This document shows positions 7,440-15,040 of a DNA stretch of 22,833 bases, piece after piece. The notes beneath the pieces were generated by a model. The model had not been told where the DNA came from and made no database searches. It saw only the letters and a program-made list of their open reading frames with translations. The position numbers were made by a program, and so were the translations under genes. This DNA is from Candidatus Pacearchaeota archaeon (GTDB taxonomy: Archaea > Nanobdellota > Nanobdellia > Pacearchaeales > GW2011-AR1). Position 1 is the first letter of the stretch. Each line of letters opens with the position of its first letter. The DNA lies in contig JAGLIS010000020.1 of the NCBI GenBank assembly GCA_023142835.1, positions 1 to 22,833 on the forward strand, written 5' to 3'.

Positions 7440-8531
7440 TTATTTAGAAGAGTGATACTCGTCGGAGATTCTCTCCATTAATGTTCTAACTGTGATAAAT
7501 TCTCCTTTTTCATCCAAGCAACTTTCTGGTATAGCTCTATAGGCGTTTGTCCCAGCAAATGCAAATCCTTCTTCTAAATTTCCTTTCTGAGCTTCAATTA
7601 ATGCTTTCGCAATACAATAACGTGATTCGTTTGGATTACATGTTTTAAGGCAACCATAATTACACTTAATTTTACTTTTTTCCCCTTCCATCACTTTTTC
7701 CAAAAATGAATTTAGAATAGCTCTTCCAGGCATTCCCACAGGACTCTTAATAATCCCTATATCCTCTTTAGTCGCATTAACATAAGCCCATTTAAATCTG
7801 TCATCTGCATCACATTCCTTCGTTGTAACAAATCTCGTCGCCAATTGAGCTCCTACAGCTCCCCAGCCTCGTGCCTTTCTGATATCTGCCCCAGTATATA
7901 TCCCTCCAGCCACAATTACTGGGATAGGTTTTTCAAAATTCTTGGGATTGTTTGCAAAATAAATCACTTCTTTTGCAATTTCTTCTAAACTTGGAACAGT
8001 ACCTTTTACTAAATCTTCATACTTGAAACCCAAATGCCCTCCAGCATCGGGGCCTTCTACAATAATCGCATCAGGAATCTTACCATATTTACTCCAATAT
8101 CTATTAGTTATTATTCTCGCAGCTCTTACGTCTGATACGATAGGTACTAAATTTATTGGTGCATTCCCAACTAATTTTGGGAGATTTTCGGCCATTCCTG
8201 CTCCAGAAATTATTAAGTCTACTCCCTCTTCTGTAGCAACTTTAACTAAGCCTTCATAATCAGTTAAAGCATGCATTATATTTACCCCGATAACACCATT
8301 GGACTTTTTCCTTGCATTTCTAATCGTCTCACGAAAAGCATCTTGATTTGCTTTAATCTGGTTTCCCTTATAGCATTTTAGTGGTCCTAATTCTACACTC
8401 GCAATAATTCCTGCACCGCCACAATTTGCAACAGCAATTGGGAGATCTTCCCAAGAAATTCCAACACCCATTGCCCCTTGAATAAGATTTATTTCTAAAT
8501 CTCCAATTTTGAACTTAGGTAAGTCAATCAT
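7440..8531 (-). CDS. Nitronate monooxygenase / 2-nitropropane dioxygenase-like flavoprotein
   Basis: This is a 363-residue FMN-dependent TIM barrel of the NPD/NMO family, which also includes FabK-like enoyl reductases. It starts with LIQGAMGVGISW and has GPDAGGHLGF (His166 at the usual catalytic histidine site), VIVAGGIYTGADIRKA (FMN phosphate binding) and GAVGAQLATRFVTTKE. After the barrel core is a cysteine cluster, Cys290, Cys294, Cys298 and Cys306, in the context CNYGCLKTCNPNESRYC. The cluster could bind an iron-sulfur centre or zinc. The in vivo substrate is unknown; nitronate detoxification, or a redox step in lipid or nucleotide metabolism, are possible. It stands alone, convergent with the phosphoesterase and divergent from topA. 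A TATA-like element lies at 8561-8570. Confidence 0.85.
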   Translation of the reverse strand: MIDLPKFKIGDLEINLIQGAMGVGISWEDLPIAVANCGGAGIIASVELGPLKCYKGNQIKANQDAFRETIRNARKKSNGVIGVNIMHALTDYEGLVKVATEEGVDLIISGAGMAENLPKLVGNAPINLVPIVSDVRAARIITNRYWSKYGKIPDAIIVEGPDAGGHLGFKYEDLVKGTVPSLEEIAKEVIYFANNPKNFEKPIPVIVAGGIYTGADIRKARGWGAVGAQLATRFVTTKECDADDRFKWAYVNATKEDIGIIKSPVGMPGRAILNSFLEKVMEGEKSKIKCNYGCLKTCNPNESRYCIAKALIEAQKGNLEEGFAFAGTNAYRAIPESCLDEKGEFITVRTLMERISDEYHSSK

Positions 8532-8560
8532 AAAACATTCTATTTATCCAAGTTATTAAA

Positions 8561-8570
8561 TTTATATATT
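8561..8570 (-). promoter_or_regulatory. TATA element of the flavoprotein gene
   Basis: AATATATAAA on the minus strand ends 30 bases before the ATG at 8531. This is slightly further than for most genes here, so a leader of a few bases is likely. Confidence 0.4.
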
Positions 8571-8620
8571 TTATTAATAACTGTAATTTTTCCAAGTACA
8601 AATTGGAAAACATTAAAAGC

Positions 8621-8630
8621 CTTATAAATA
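8621..8630 (+). promoter_or_regulatory. TATA element of topA
   Basis: CTTATAAATA ends only 14 bases before the ATG at 8644 but 26 bases before an in-frame GTG at 8656. The spacing leaves open which codon starts TopA. Confidence 0.4.
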
Positions 8631-8643
8631 ATATTTATTTAAG

Positions 8644-10869
8644 ATGAAAGAAAATGTGACGTTGATTATTACGGAGAAGCCTGCTGCTGCAGTTAAGATT
8701 GCTGCGGCCCTGAGCGACGCTACCGACGAGAAGATTACAACGAAAGACGGTGTTAGTTATTATGAATTTTACAAAGGGGCTAGGAAATATATTGTGGGAT
8801 GCGCGGTTGGTCATTTGTTTGGTATTCAGCAAATTGTGAAAAGGGGGCCGTTTCCTAATTTTGAGGTTGAGTGGCAACCAGCGTATCAAAAAGGGAGGAG
8901 TGCTTTCACGGAAAAGTATTTGAAAACTTTGAAAAAATTGGCTAGAGGGGCAGATGAGTTTATTGTGGCGACGGACTTTGATGTTGAGGGAGAGGTTATT
9001 GGATGGAATGTTGTGAGATTTATTTGTAAGAAGAAAGATGCTAAACGGATGAAATTTTCGTCTTTGACAAAGGATGCTCTTGACGAGAGTTTTGCTAATC
9101 TTATGCCGACATTAAATTGGGGCGCAGCGATTGCCGGAGAGACCAGACATTATATTGATTGGTTTTACGGGATTAATTTGTCCAGAGGTTTGATGAAGGC
9201 ATTGTCCTCGACGGGAACATTTAGAATTTTGTCTATTGGCAGGGTACAAGGTCCTGCTTTGAAGATTATTGCAGATAGGGAAAAAGAGATTGGTAAGTTT
9301 GAATCAGAACCTTTTTGGCAGATTTTTTTGCAGGTCAAGGATATTAAGAATCAAAAAGTTGATGTTAAACATCCTAAAGATATTTTTAAGGAAAGTGAAC
9401 TTCTGAAGTTTAAGCATTTGAAGGGGAAGAAAGGGGAAGCAACCACGACGATAAAAGATGAAATTGTTGTGGCACCTGTTCCGTTTGATTTGACTACGCT
9501 ACAGACGGAAGCTTATAGAAATTGTGGGTATACTCCGAGTCAAACATTAAAGTCTGCTCAGAGTTTGTATTTGGCAGGACTTATTTCTTATCCGAGAACC
9601 TCGAGTCAGAAGTACCCTCTTGCGATTGGCTATGATAAAATTTTGAAGAGATTGAAAAAATATACTACTCAGGTTAAATATGCCGTGAACAAGAATCCAA
9701 CCGAAGGGAAAAAAACAGACCCGGCCCATCCTGCTATTTATCCGACGGGTGAAAATAAAAAAGTTCCGGAAAGGGATAAGAAAATTTATGACTTGATTGT
9801 TAAAAGATTTATTTCGTGTTTTTGTGATGTGGCAAAGGTTGAGAATAAAAAAATTAAGGTTGTTGTTAGTGGTCTTGATTTTGGTGTAAGGGGTGTGCAG
9901 ATTAAAGAAAAGGGTTGGATAAATGTTTATCCGAGTTCGATTAAGGAGTCTAAGGTTCCTACTGTTGAAGGAGAGGTTGACGTTTTGGAAATTAGGATGG
10001 AAGAGAAAGAGACGCAACCACCTCGGAGATATTCTGCAGCTTCGCTTGTGAAGGAACTTGAGAAAAGAGAGTTAGGGACGAAAGCGACGAGGGCGGAAAT
10101 TATTGAAACGCTTTATTCGAGAGGTTATGCTCGGGAGAGGAGTATTGAAGTTACTGAATTGGGGATGCGAATGGTTGAGACCTTAGAGAAATATTCTCCA
10201 ATTATTTTGGACGAGGGATTGACTAGAAAGATGACTAAGGATTTGGAAAAAATTGAGGTTGCTAAAAAAGATTTTAAGAAAAAAGAGGAAGAGATTTTGA
10301 ATGACGCGAAGGAGGCTGTTAGCAAGATTGCGAAGGGAATGAGTGAAAATTTAGATGCGATGGGGAAGTGTTTGGCAGATGCTAATGCTATTGTTTGGGA
10401 GCAGGAACGGGAGGCGAATACGATGTCTGAATGTCCGGTTTGTCATAAGGGGAAGTTGCGAGTTATGTACGGGAAAAGGTTTTCGAGGTATTTTGTTTCG
10501 TGTGATGCTTATCCTGAGTGTAAGACAATTTATTCTTTGCCTCCGAAGGGGATGATGAAGCCTGCTAGAATGTCGAAGAAGGTTGCTGACGAGGCTGGAA
10601 AGGAAGAAGGTGACTTGGAGATGTGTAATGAATGTGGTTTTCCTAAAGTTGTTGCTTTTAAGAAAGGTGGTGCTCCTTGGAGATTTTGCTTTAATCCCGA
10701 ATGTCCGACGAATGAAGAGTTGCAAAAAAAGAAAATGGAATTTAAGGCAAAGTTGGCGAGTGGTGAGGTTGAGATTGTGGATGGTAAAGTTATTGATCAT
10801 GGGAAGGTTGGGAAGAAGAAGAAGAGTCGGAAGAAGGTTGGGAAGAAAAAGGTTGTGAAGAAAAAATGA
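8644..10869 (+). CDS. topA: DNA topoisomerase I, archaeal type IA
   Basis: Type IA topoisomerase relaxes negative supercoils through a 5'-phosphotyrosine intermediate. The 741-residue protein has a TOPRIM domain with TEKP (Glu11) and ATDFDVEGE (Asp111, Asp113, Glu115), and the catalytic tyrosine Tyr316 in SYPRTSS. GETRHYIDWFYGINLSRG and SIGRVQGPAL are typical of the family. Two C4 zinc ribbons follow: Cys597/600/620/626 and Cys661/664/682/687. The tail after about residue 720 is very lysine-rich (GKKKKSRKKVGKKKVVKKK) and probably binds DNA non-specifically. No helicase domain is present, so it is not reverse gyrase, which argues against a hyperthermophile. ATG 8644 is used; a GTG at 8656 would also give a good start (TLIITEKP) and better fits the TATA spacing. 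It ends five bases from the converging orphan gene. Confidence 0.95.
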   Translation: MKENVTLIITEKPAAAVKIAAALSDATDEKITTKDGVSYYEFYKGARKYIVGCAVGHLFGIQQIVKRGPFPNFEVEWQPAYQKGRSAFTEKYLKTLKKLARGADEFIVATDFDVEGEVIGWNVVRFICKKKDAKRMKFSSLTKDALDESFANLMPTLNWGAAIAGETRHYIDWFYGINLSRGLMKALSSTGTFRILSIGRVQGPALKIIADREKEIGKFESEPFWQIFLQVKDIKNQKVDVKHPKDIFKESELLKFKHLKGKKGEATTTIKDEIVVAPVPFDLTTLQTEAYRNCGYTPSQTLKSAQSLYLAGLISYPRTSSQKYPLAIGYDKILKRLKKYTTQVKYAVNKNPTEGKKTDPAHPAIYPTGENKKVPERDKKIYDLIVKRFISCFCDVAKVENKKIKVVVSGLDFGVRGVQIKEKGWINVYPSSIKESKVPTVEGEVDVLEIRMEEKETQPPRRYSAASLVKELEKRELGTKATRAEIIETLYSRGYARERSIEVTELGMRMVETLEKYSPIILDEGLTRKMTKDLEKIEVAKKDFKKKEEEILNDAKEAVSKIAKGMSENLDAMGKCLADANAIVWEQEREANTMSECPVCHKGKLRVMYGKRFSRYFVSCDAYPECKTIYSLPPKGMMKPARMSKKVADEAGKEEGDLEMCNECGFPKVVAFKKGGAPWRFCFNPECPTNEELQKKKMEFKAKLASGEVEIVDGKVIDHGKVGKKKKSRKKVGKKKVVKKK

Positions 10870-10874
10870 ATTTT

Positions 10875-11471
10875 TTACAAACATGCAAAATTTCCTTGTT
10901 CAGTACTTATTGATTCAAGAGTATGTTTTTGAGTTTCATAATCTTCTAAAATGAAATTTGATAAACTGTCTATGCTATCCTGATGAAAATTCCCTAATTC
11001 ATTCAAAAGAGATTTTGCTCCAAATAAAGATATCTCTTTTAAATTTTGCTCATTTATCAAATTTAAAAAATAAGAATTATCTCCGAGAACATGTGATTCA
11101 ATTAAATAAGTTTTTTCACAACGGACTTTATACTTCTTTCTACTTAAATCTTCTAAATTCAATTTAACAAATTCATTGGATAATTTTCCTTGAAGATTAT
11201 TTTTTCTATTTGTCTCTTTATTGATTATCAATCCAACATTTCCTGATTTTAATCTAAAATCATTCCAATTTACCGAGTCAGATACATAACAAACCTGTTC
11301 AGAATATTGAGCTAAATAAAACGGCGTATTAAAAATCCTTAAACTATGGTTATCTAAATTCAAAATTAAACCTTCTTTTAAAGGTTTTAATTCCCCATAA
11401 TTTTCTCCAGTTATATGAGTTAGTATATCTGGAACTTCTATATTATGAATCGGTGTATTTTGAACTACCAT
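10875..11471 (-). CDS. Hypothetical protein, unrecognised
   Basis: I do not recognise this 198-residue protein. It has no signal peptide, membrane segment or metal motif. It is hydrophilic, rich in Asn, Leu, Glu and Ser, and appears to alternate beta-rich (about 1-130) and helical (about 130-185) stretches. The C-terminal third, with LKEISLFGAKSLLNELGNF and LSNFILEDYETQKHTLESI, looks alpha-helical and ends in CL. It lies in the same direction as radB with 69 bases between them, and may be co-transcribed or use a TATA-like stretch near 11501-11509. Codon use is noticeably A/T-rich compared with topA, which hints at an ORFan or acquired gene. The continuous 198-codon frame in a region with no better competing frame is the main support that it is real. 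Confidence 0.7.
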   Translation of the reverse strand: MVVQNTPIHNIEVPDILTHITGENYGELKPLKEGLILNLDNHSLRIFNTPFYLAQYSEQVCYVSDSVNWNDFRLKSGNVGLIINKETNRKNNLQGKLSNEFVKLNLEDLSRKKYKVRCEKTYLIESHVLGDNSYFLNLINEQNLKEISLFGAKSLLNELGNFHQDSIDSLSNFILEDYETQKHTLESISTEQGNFACL

Positions 11472-11540
11472 ATTATTAATTCATTTTTTGAATAATCTTT
11501 CTTTAAAAATATTTATATCTTTGAATATATAGGTATTTTT

Positions 11541-12281
11541 CTAAAATATACCTCTCTTTCTAATTCCTTCATTAACGATTTCGAATGCTAATTCTTTAAC
11601 TGGTAAACTTCGATGTTTCCTTAATACCATTTTTCTTTTTCCTCCGAATTCTTGAAGCTCGATTAAGCATTTGCTCCAATATTTTAGGAGGTCTCCACCA
11701 ACCATAGAGACTTTTCTTTCGAAGTTTCGATCTTCTTTGTCAGAAACAAATGTTGAATAAACTTGGTTGGTAACAATGACAGGGATATTTTGTTTTCTTG
11801 CGATTTCGTTTAGTGATCTTAATTGTTTTGCGAGTTTACGATTTACTTCTGCAATTCTTTCATTATCTTTTAAGGTAATCGCATCGCCTAATTCTAATCG
11901 ATAGAGCATTGCAATTGAGTCGATGATGATTAGTGAAATATCTCCTTTTTTTACATGAGCTAATAATTTTTGGAAATCTTCTTCCTGTTCTTTGAATGAA
12001 GTAGGTTTTAGTAAGAGGATGTTTTGTAATGAGGTTTCAATTTCTTCTTTTGTTCCATTATGAATTTGTTTGAATCTGTCTGAAGAGAAACCTCCTTCGG
12101 TGTCTATGAAAATTACCTTGTTTCCTTTTCGTGCTTGTGATGTCGCGACGATTATGCAGAAGTTTGATTTACCTGAACCTCCTGAACCATAAAGGGTTGT
12201 AATAATATCAGATTCGTATCCTCCTGCGAGAAATTTATTCATATCAAATGAACCTGTGGAGATTTTATTTTCTGTAATCAT
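11541..12281 (-). CDS. radB: RadB, RecA-superfamily recombination ATPase
   Basis: RadB is an archaeal RadA paralogue thought to assist homologous recombination as a mediator. The 246-residue protein is a bare RecA core. STGSFDMNKFLAGGYESDII is the typical lead-in, Walker A is GSGGSGKSN (32-40), FIDTEGGFSSDRF follows, and Walker B is LIIIDS (117-122) with PVIVTNQVY after it. It lacks the N-terminal helix-hairpin-helix domain and the full C-terminus of RadA, and the short length also points to RadB. The C-terminus has KMVLRKHRSLP, the usual basic loop. It diverges from the TM2 gene across 58 bases. A weak TTTTAACC element lies 21 bases before the ATG; the stronger CTATATAAAT lies 31 before. It is close to topA, rad50 and mre11. 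Confidence 0.92.
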   Translation of the reverse strand: MITENKISTGSFDMNKFLAGGYESDIITTLYGSGGSGKSNFCIIVATSQARKGNKVIFIDTEGGFSSDRFKQIHNGTKEEIETSLQNILLLKPTSFKEQEEDFQKLLAHVKKGDISLIIIDSIAMLYRLELGDAITLKDNERIAEVNRKLAKQLRSLNEIARKQNIPVIVTNQVYSTFVSDKEDRNFERKVSMVGGDLLKYWSKCLIELQEFGGKRKMVLRKHRSLPVKELAFEIVNEGIRKRGIF

Positions 12282-12310
12282 ATTCGTTTAATTTTTGGAA
12301 GGTTAAAAGG

Positions 12311-12320
12311 ATTTATATAG
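12311..12320. promoter_or_regulatory. TATA element between radB and the TM2 gene
   Basis: ATTTATATAG ends about 21 bases before the ATG at 12340 on the plus strand. Read on the minus strand (CTATATAAAT) it could also serve radB with a leader of about nine bases. Confidence 0.45.
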
Positions 12321-12339
12321 TTTGAAAATATGGAGTTAT

Positions 12340-12549
12340 ATGGTGAAGGATAGGCGTGTTAACTGGGTTGTTGTTTTGGTTATGTCTGCAGTTTTTGGAC
12401 AGCTGGGTGTTGATAGATTTATTATGGGTAAGGTTGGAACCGGGATTTTGAAGTTGATTACGTTCGGAGGATTCGGTGTTTGGTGGATTGTTGATTTGAT
12501 TTTGATTGCTACGAAATATGAGTTTGAAGGGGTTAAGTGGGTTAGTTAG
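12340..12549 (+). CDS. TM2-domain membrane protein
   Basis: This small protein (69 residues from ATG 12340) consists of a TM2 domain: two hydrophobic helices joined by a short turn. The pattern matches the family closely: FGQLGVDRFIMGKVGTGILK, then LITFGGFGVWWIVDLILIA. The DRF motif lies between the helices, as in other TM2 proteins. The function of bacterial and archaeal TM2 proteins is not established. The frame extends to a TTG at 12322, but ATG 12340 is better: the TATA element ends 21 bases before it and the extra residues add nothing to the domain. It diverges from radB, and its stop lies two bases from the rpoL stop. Confidence 0.82.
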   Translation: MVKDRRVNWVVVLVMSAVFGQLGVDRFIMGKVGTGILKLITFGGFGVWWIVDLILIATKYEFEGVKWVS

Positions 12550-12551
12550 AA

Positions 12552-12806
12552 TTATTTAAGTTTTTTGAATTCATCTACTACGTTGTCGATTTCTTTTTCA
12601 AGTGTTGCGATTGCACTTTTCAGAATCTTTTTTGGGTTATCTCCTTCGATATGAAGAACCGGGTTATTTGTTGGATGGTCTCTTTTCCATGCAGCTAACT
12701 TTGCGCCTTGTTTATTCAGATAAACTCTAAGAACCTCTGCGATTGTTAGGCTACCTACTTCGATATCGAGTTCGTTCTTTTCATCTTTTAGAATTTTGAT
12801 TTCCAT
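12552..12806 (-). CDS. rpoL: DNA-directed RNA polymerase subunit L (Rpo11)
   Basis: RpoL pairs with RpoD (Rpo3) to form the alpha-like assembly platform of archaeal RNA polymerase, equivalent to eukaryotic RPB11/AC19. The 84-residue protein shows the family layout: MEIKILKDEKNELDIEV, then LTIAEVLRVYLNKQG (the family has an LLN/LxxxL helix here), AAWKRDHPTNNPVLHI with the conserved DHP and NP, and a C-terminal amphipathic helix. A CTTAAAAAC element ends about 20 bases before the ATG, suggesting a leaderless transcript. It converges on the TM2 gene. The gap upstream holds a repeat cluster. Confidence 0.93.
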   Translation of the reverse strand: MEIKILKDEKNELDIEVGSLTIAEVLRVYLNKQGAKLAAWKRDHPTNNPVLHIEGDNPKKILKSAIATLEKEIDNVVDEFKKLK

Positions 12807-12825
12807 AAGTATACTGGATGTGTTT

Positions 12826-12834
12826 GGTTTTTAA
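12826..12834 (-). promoter_or_regulatory. TATA element of rpoL
   Basis: CTTAAAAAC on the minus strand ends 20 bases before the rpoL ATG at 12806, matching the leaderless spacing seen for neighbouring genes. Confidence 0.45.
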
Positions 12835-12850
12835 GTGTTTCTAATGATTT

Positions 12851-12975
12851 TAAAAACCAGGGTTTTTACCCTGTAGGTATCTCTGGTGAGATAAAGTTTT
12901 GGATGTGTTTTTAAAAACCTGGTTTTTATTTTGTAGGCATCTCTAGTGAGTTACCCAGTAGGTAACTTTGGTGAG
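12851..12975. repeat. Degenerate repeat cluster between rad50 and rpoL
   Basis: This 179-base gap holds three copies of a 25-base unit, at 12866-12890, 12926-12950 and 12951-12975. All share GTAGG, then a CT-rich stretch, then GTGAG; copies one and three match at about 22 of 25 positions. The first two copies lie within a 40-base repeat at exactly 60-base spacing (12851-12890 and 12911-12950). GGATGTGTTT also occurs twice (12816-12825, 12901-12910). Two small perfect hairpins are present: CAGGGT/ACCCTG at 12858-12873 and GTTACC/GGTAAC at 12950-12966. The function is unknown; termination of rad50 or regulation of rpoL are possible. Confidence 0.6.
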
Positions 12976-12985
12976 TTAAGGGTTT

Positions 12986-15040
12986 CTATTGGGCTGGTTC
13001 CGCCTTAGAAACTCCATCTTTACTAACTCGTATTACCTTATCTACGAATCCTTCAATTTGCTCTTCATGAGAGACGAGGATTAATTGTTCTGCCTTGAGT
13101 TGTTCAAAAATATCTCGCATTTTTTTGATCTGGTCGGCCGAGAATCCATCTGTTGGCTCATCTAGAATTACAATACCTTTTGTTTTGATATTTGATAGCA
13201 TAGAGTTTAATACTTGGTTTAAGGAAAGCCGATATGCGAGGGCCACGGCAGTTCGTTCTCCCCCAGATAGAAAATCATATTCAATTTCACATCCTTGATT
13301 TGTAATTAGAGGTGTAAAATCTTCATCGAGTCTTACAGATAGTGAATCAGAAACTAGCATAGAAAACCATTCCGAAAAAATTGAAGAGAATTCGCTTTTT
13401 AATTTTACCATTACATTTTTTTCTGATGAATCTATGAAAGTAATGAAATTTTTCTCTATCCATCCTTGTAGCCTCTTTATGTGATTAATTTGTTCTCTAA
13501 TCTTTTCCTTCTCTTGGATTTCTTGGGATAATTCTTTTAATCTAATTTCTAGAATCTCTAGCTCTTTGTTCTTCGTTGCAGCCATTATTTCTTTTATTCT
13601 CATCTTCTCATTAATATCTTGAAATTCTTTTTTTGTTGAATCGAAAAGTTCCCGAGATTGTGCAAATGTTTGTATTTTTATTTGGAGCTGATCAATTTGT
13701 TTCTCTAAATCATTTATTTCATTCGAAGTCCGATCTAGGATGAATGCATCACTTTTAATTTTTGTATCAATTGTTTTTTGATGCTCGAACTTTATTTTAT
13801 TTTGTTGTAAGGAATTTTTATCGGATTCGTAACCAATTATTAATTCTCTTTCCCTCTCAATATCTGTTAGAATTAGTTGTTTCTCTTGAATCTTTTGTTC
13901 GAGCTCTCGGTAAATTTCTTCTAAATCAAATTTTGTATTTTTGGTTATTCTTTCCTTATAATCTTGACTCACCTTTTGAAAACATGTTGGACACTCTTCT
14001 AATGAGATAACTTGTTCCTGTAATTTTAATGGTATTTCTTTTTTGGATTCTAGAACAGAAATCTTTGATGTAACTTCTAATAAACTCTTATTCTTCTTTT
14101 CAAATAAACTTTTATGTTTGTCAAAAAGTTCTAATACTGAACGCAATCTCTCTTCTGAAAAATCAATATTTTCCCCCATTTGTTTTTGTAATAAAATAAC
14201 TTCTTTTTTCATTCGGGATTCTAAATCCTTCTTACCTTGAATAAAAACTTGTTTCTTTGAAAATTCTGATTCTAACTCCCTTTTATCATCAATCATATTT
14301 TGGATAGAATTTAATTTGCTTTCGGATTCTTCCCTTATTTTTATTAATCGTTTGAGGTCTATTCCTAAATTATTTATTTCTTTGGCAAGTATTATTTTTT
14401 TCTCATTCTCTAGATTATATTTTTCTTTTAAGAGATTTAATTCGGATACTAAAATTTCTTTTATTTTGATTGACTCTTTTAATCGCTGAAGTAAAATTGA
14501 TGCGTTCTCTTTGATTCTTTTGTATCTATCTATTCCGAATATGTGCCGTAGAGTATCTAACCTAATCTCTGGTTTTTCTTGAATAATAGATTTCATTTCT
14601 TCTTGAGGAGTATATACTGTAAACTTGTAAAGGAGGTTCGATTTTTTTGCAAACTCTTTAGGATAATTTAATAATTTGATTACCTTATCTTTCATTTCTG
14701 AAGTAGATAGCTCTTCTTCACGATTAGTACCTCTTGTGATTATACTTCGGTTTTGAGTTATACTTCCACTTATTGACTTTTTTATTGTCCTTTCTAATGC
14801 TATAATTTCTCCATCAATTTCTATGTCCAAGCAAGTGTATGCTTCATTTGCTCCCTGTTTTAAAATTGATGAACCTTTTTGTCCGGGCTGTAATCCAAAT
14901 AATGCAAATTGTAAACCTAAAAGGATGGAAGTTTTTCCTGAACCAATATCTCCAGATAGAAGGGTTGATCCTTTGGGAAATTCAATTTCTAATTCTTCAT
15001 AACTTCTGATATTTTCTAATCTTAATTTTTTAAATAACAT
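12986..15040 (-). CDS. rad50: Rad50 DNA double-strand break repair ATPase
   Basis: Rad50 forms the ATP-driven, coiled-coil part of the Mre11-Rad50 complex that binds and processes DNA ends. The 684-residue protein has LRLENIRSYEELEIEFPKG, Walker A GDIGSGKTS (30-38), a Q-loop-like YTPQEEM, and two long coiled-coil arms (about 175-345 and 365-560) flanking the zinc hook CPTC (350-353). Signature LSGGERTAVALAYR starts at 591, Walker B and D-loop are VILDEPTDGFSADQ (about 624-637), and the switch histidine is in LVSHEEQ. It is clearly shorter than the usual 850-1000 residues, so the coiled coils are short. Its ATG overlaps the mre11 stop by one base (TAATG), which implies translational coupling and equal expression. 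All ATPase residues appear intact. Confidence 0.95.
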   Translation of the reverse strand: MLFKKLRLENIRSYEELEIEFPKGSTLLSGDIGSGKTSILLGLQFALFGLQPGQKGSSILKQGANEAYTCLDIEIDGEIIALERTIKKSISGSITQNRSIITRGTNREEELSTSEMKDKVIKLLNYPKEFAKKSNLLYKFTVYTPQEEMKSIIQEKPEIRLDTLRHIFGIDRYKRIKENASILLQRLKESIKIKEILVSELNLLKEKYNLENEKKIILAKEINNLGIDLKRLIKIREESESKLNSIQNMIDDKRELESEFSKKQVFIQGKKDLESRMKKEVILLQKQMGENIDFSEERLRSVLELFDKHKSLFEKKNKSLLEVTSKISVLESKKEIPLKLQEQVISLEECPTCFQKVSQDYKERITKNTKFDLEEIYRELEQKIQEKQLILTDIERERELIIGYESDKNSLQQNKIKFEHQKTIDTKIKSDAFILDRTSNEINDLEKQIDQLQIKIQTFAQSRELFDSTKKEFQDINEKMRIKEIMAATKNKELEILEIRLKELSQEIQEKEKIREQINHIKRLQGWIEKNFITFIDSSEKNVMVKLKSEFSSIFSEWFSMLVSDSLSVRLDEDFTPLITNQGCEIEYDFLSGGERTAVALAYRLSLNQVLNSMLSNIKTKGIVILDEPTDGFSADQIKKMRDIFEQLKAEQLILVSHEEQIEGFVDKVIRVSKDGVSKAEPAQ

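Noticed and set aside
8644..10869. Reverse gyrase
   Set aside because: The protein contains only the type IA topoisomerase and zinc ribbons, with no N-terminal helicase-like domain.
10351..10884. Long open frames on both strands inside the 3' part of topA
   Set aside because: They overlap the zinc-ribbon and lysine-rich coding region of topA and are low-complexity products of its codon bias, with no start signals of their own.
12851..12975. Repeat cluster as a possible CRISPR array
   Set aside because: Only three degenerate copies, two of them directly adjacent without a spacer, no cas genes nearby, and unequal spacing.
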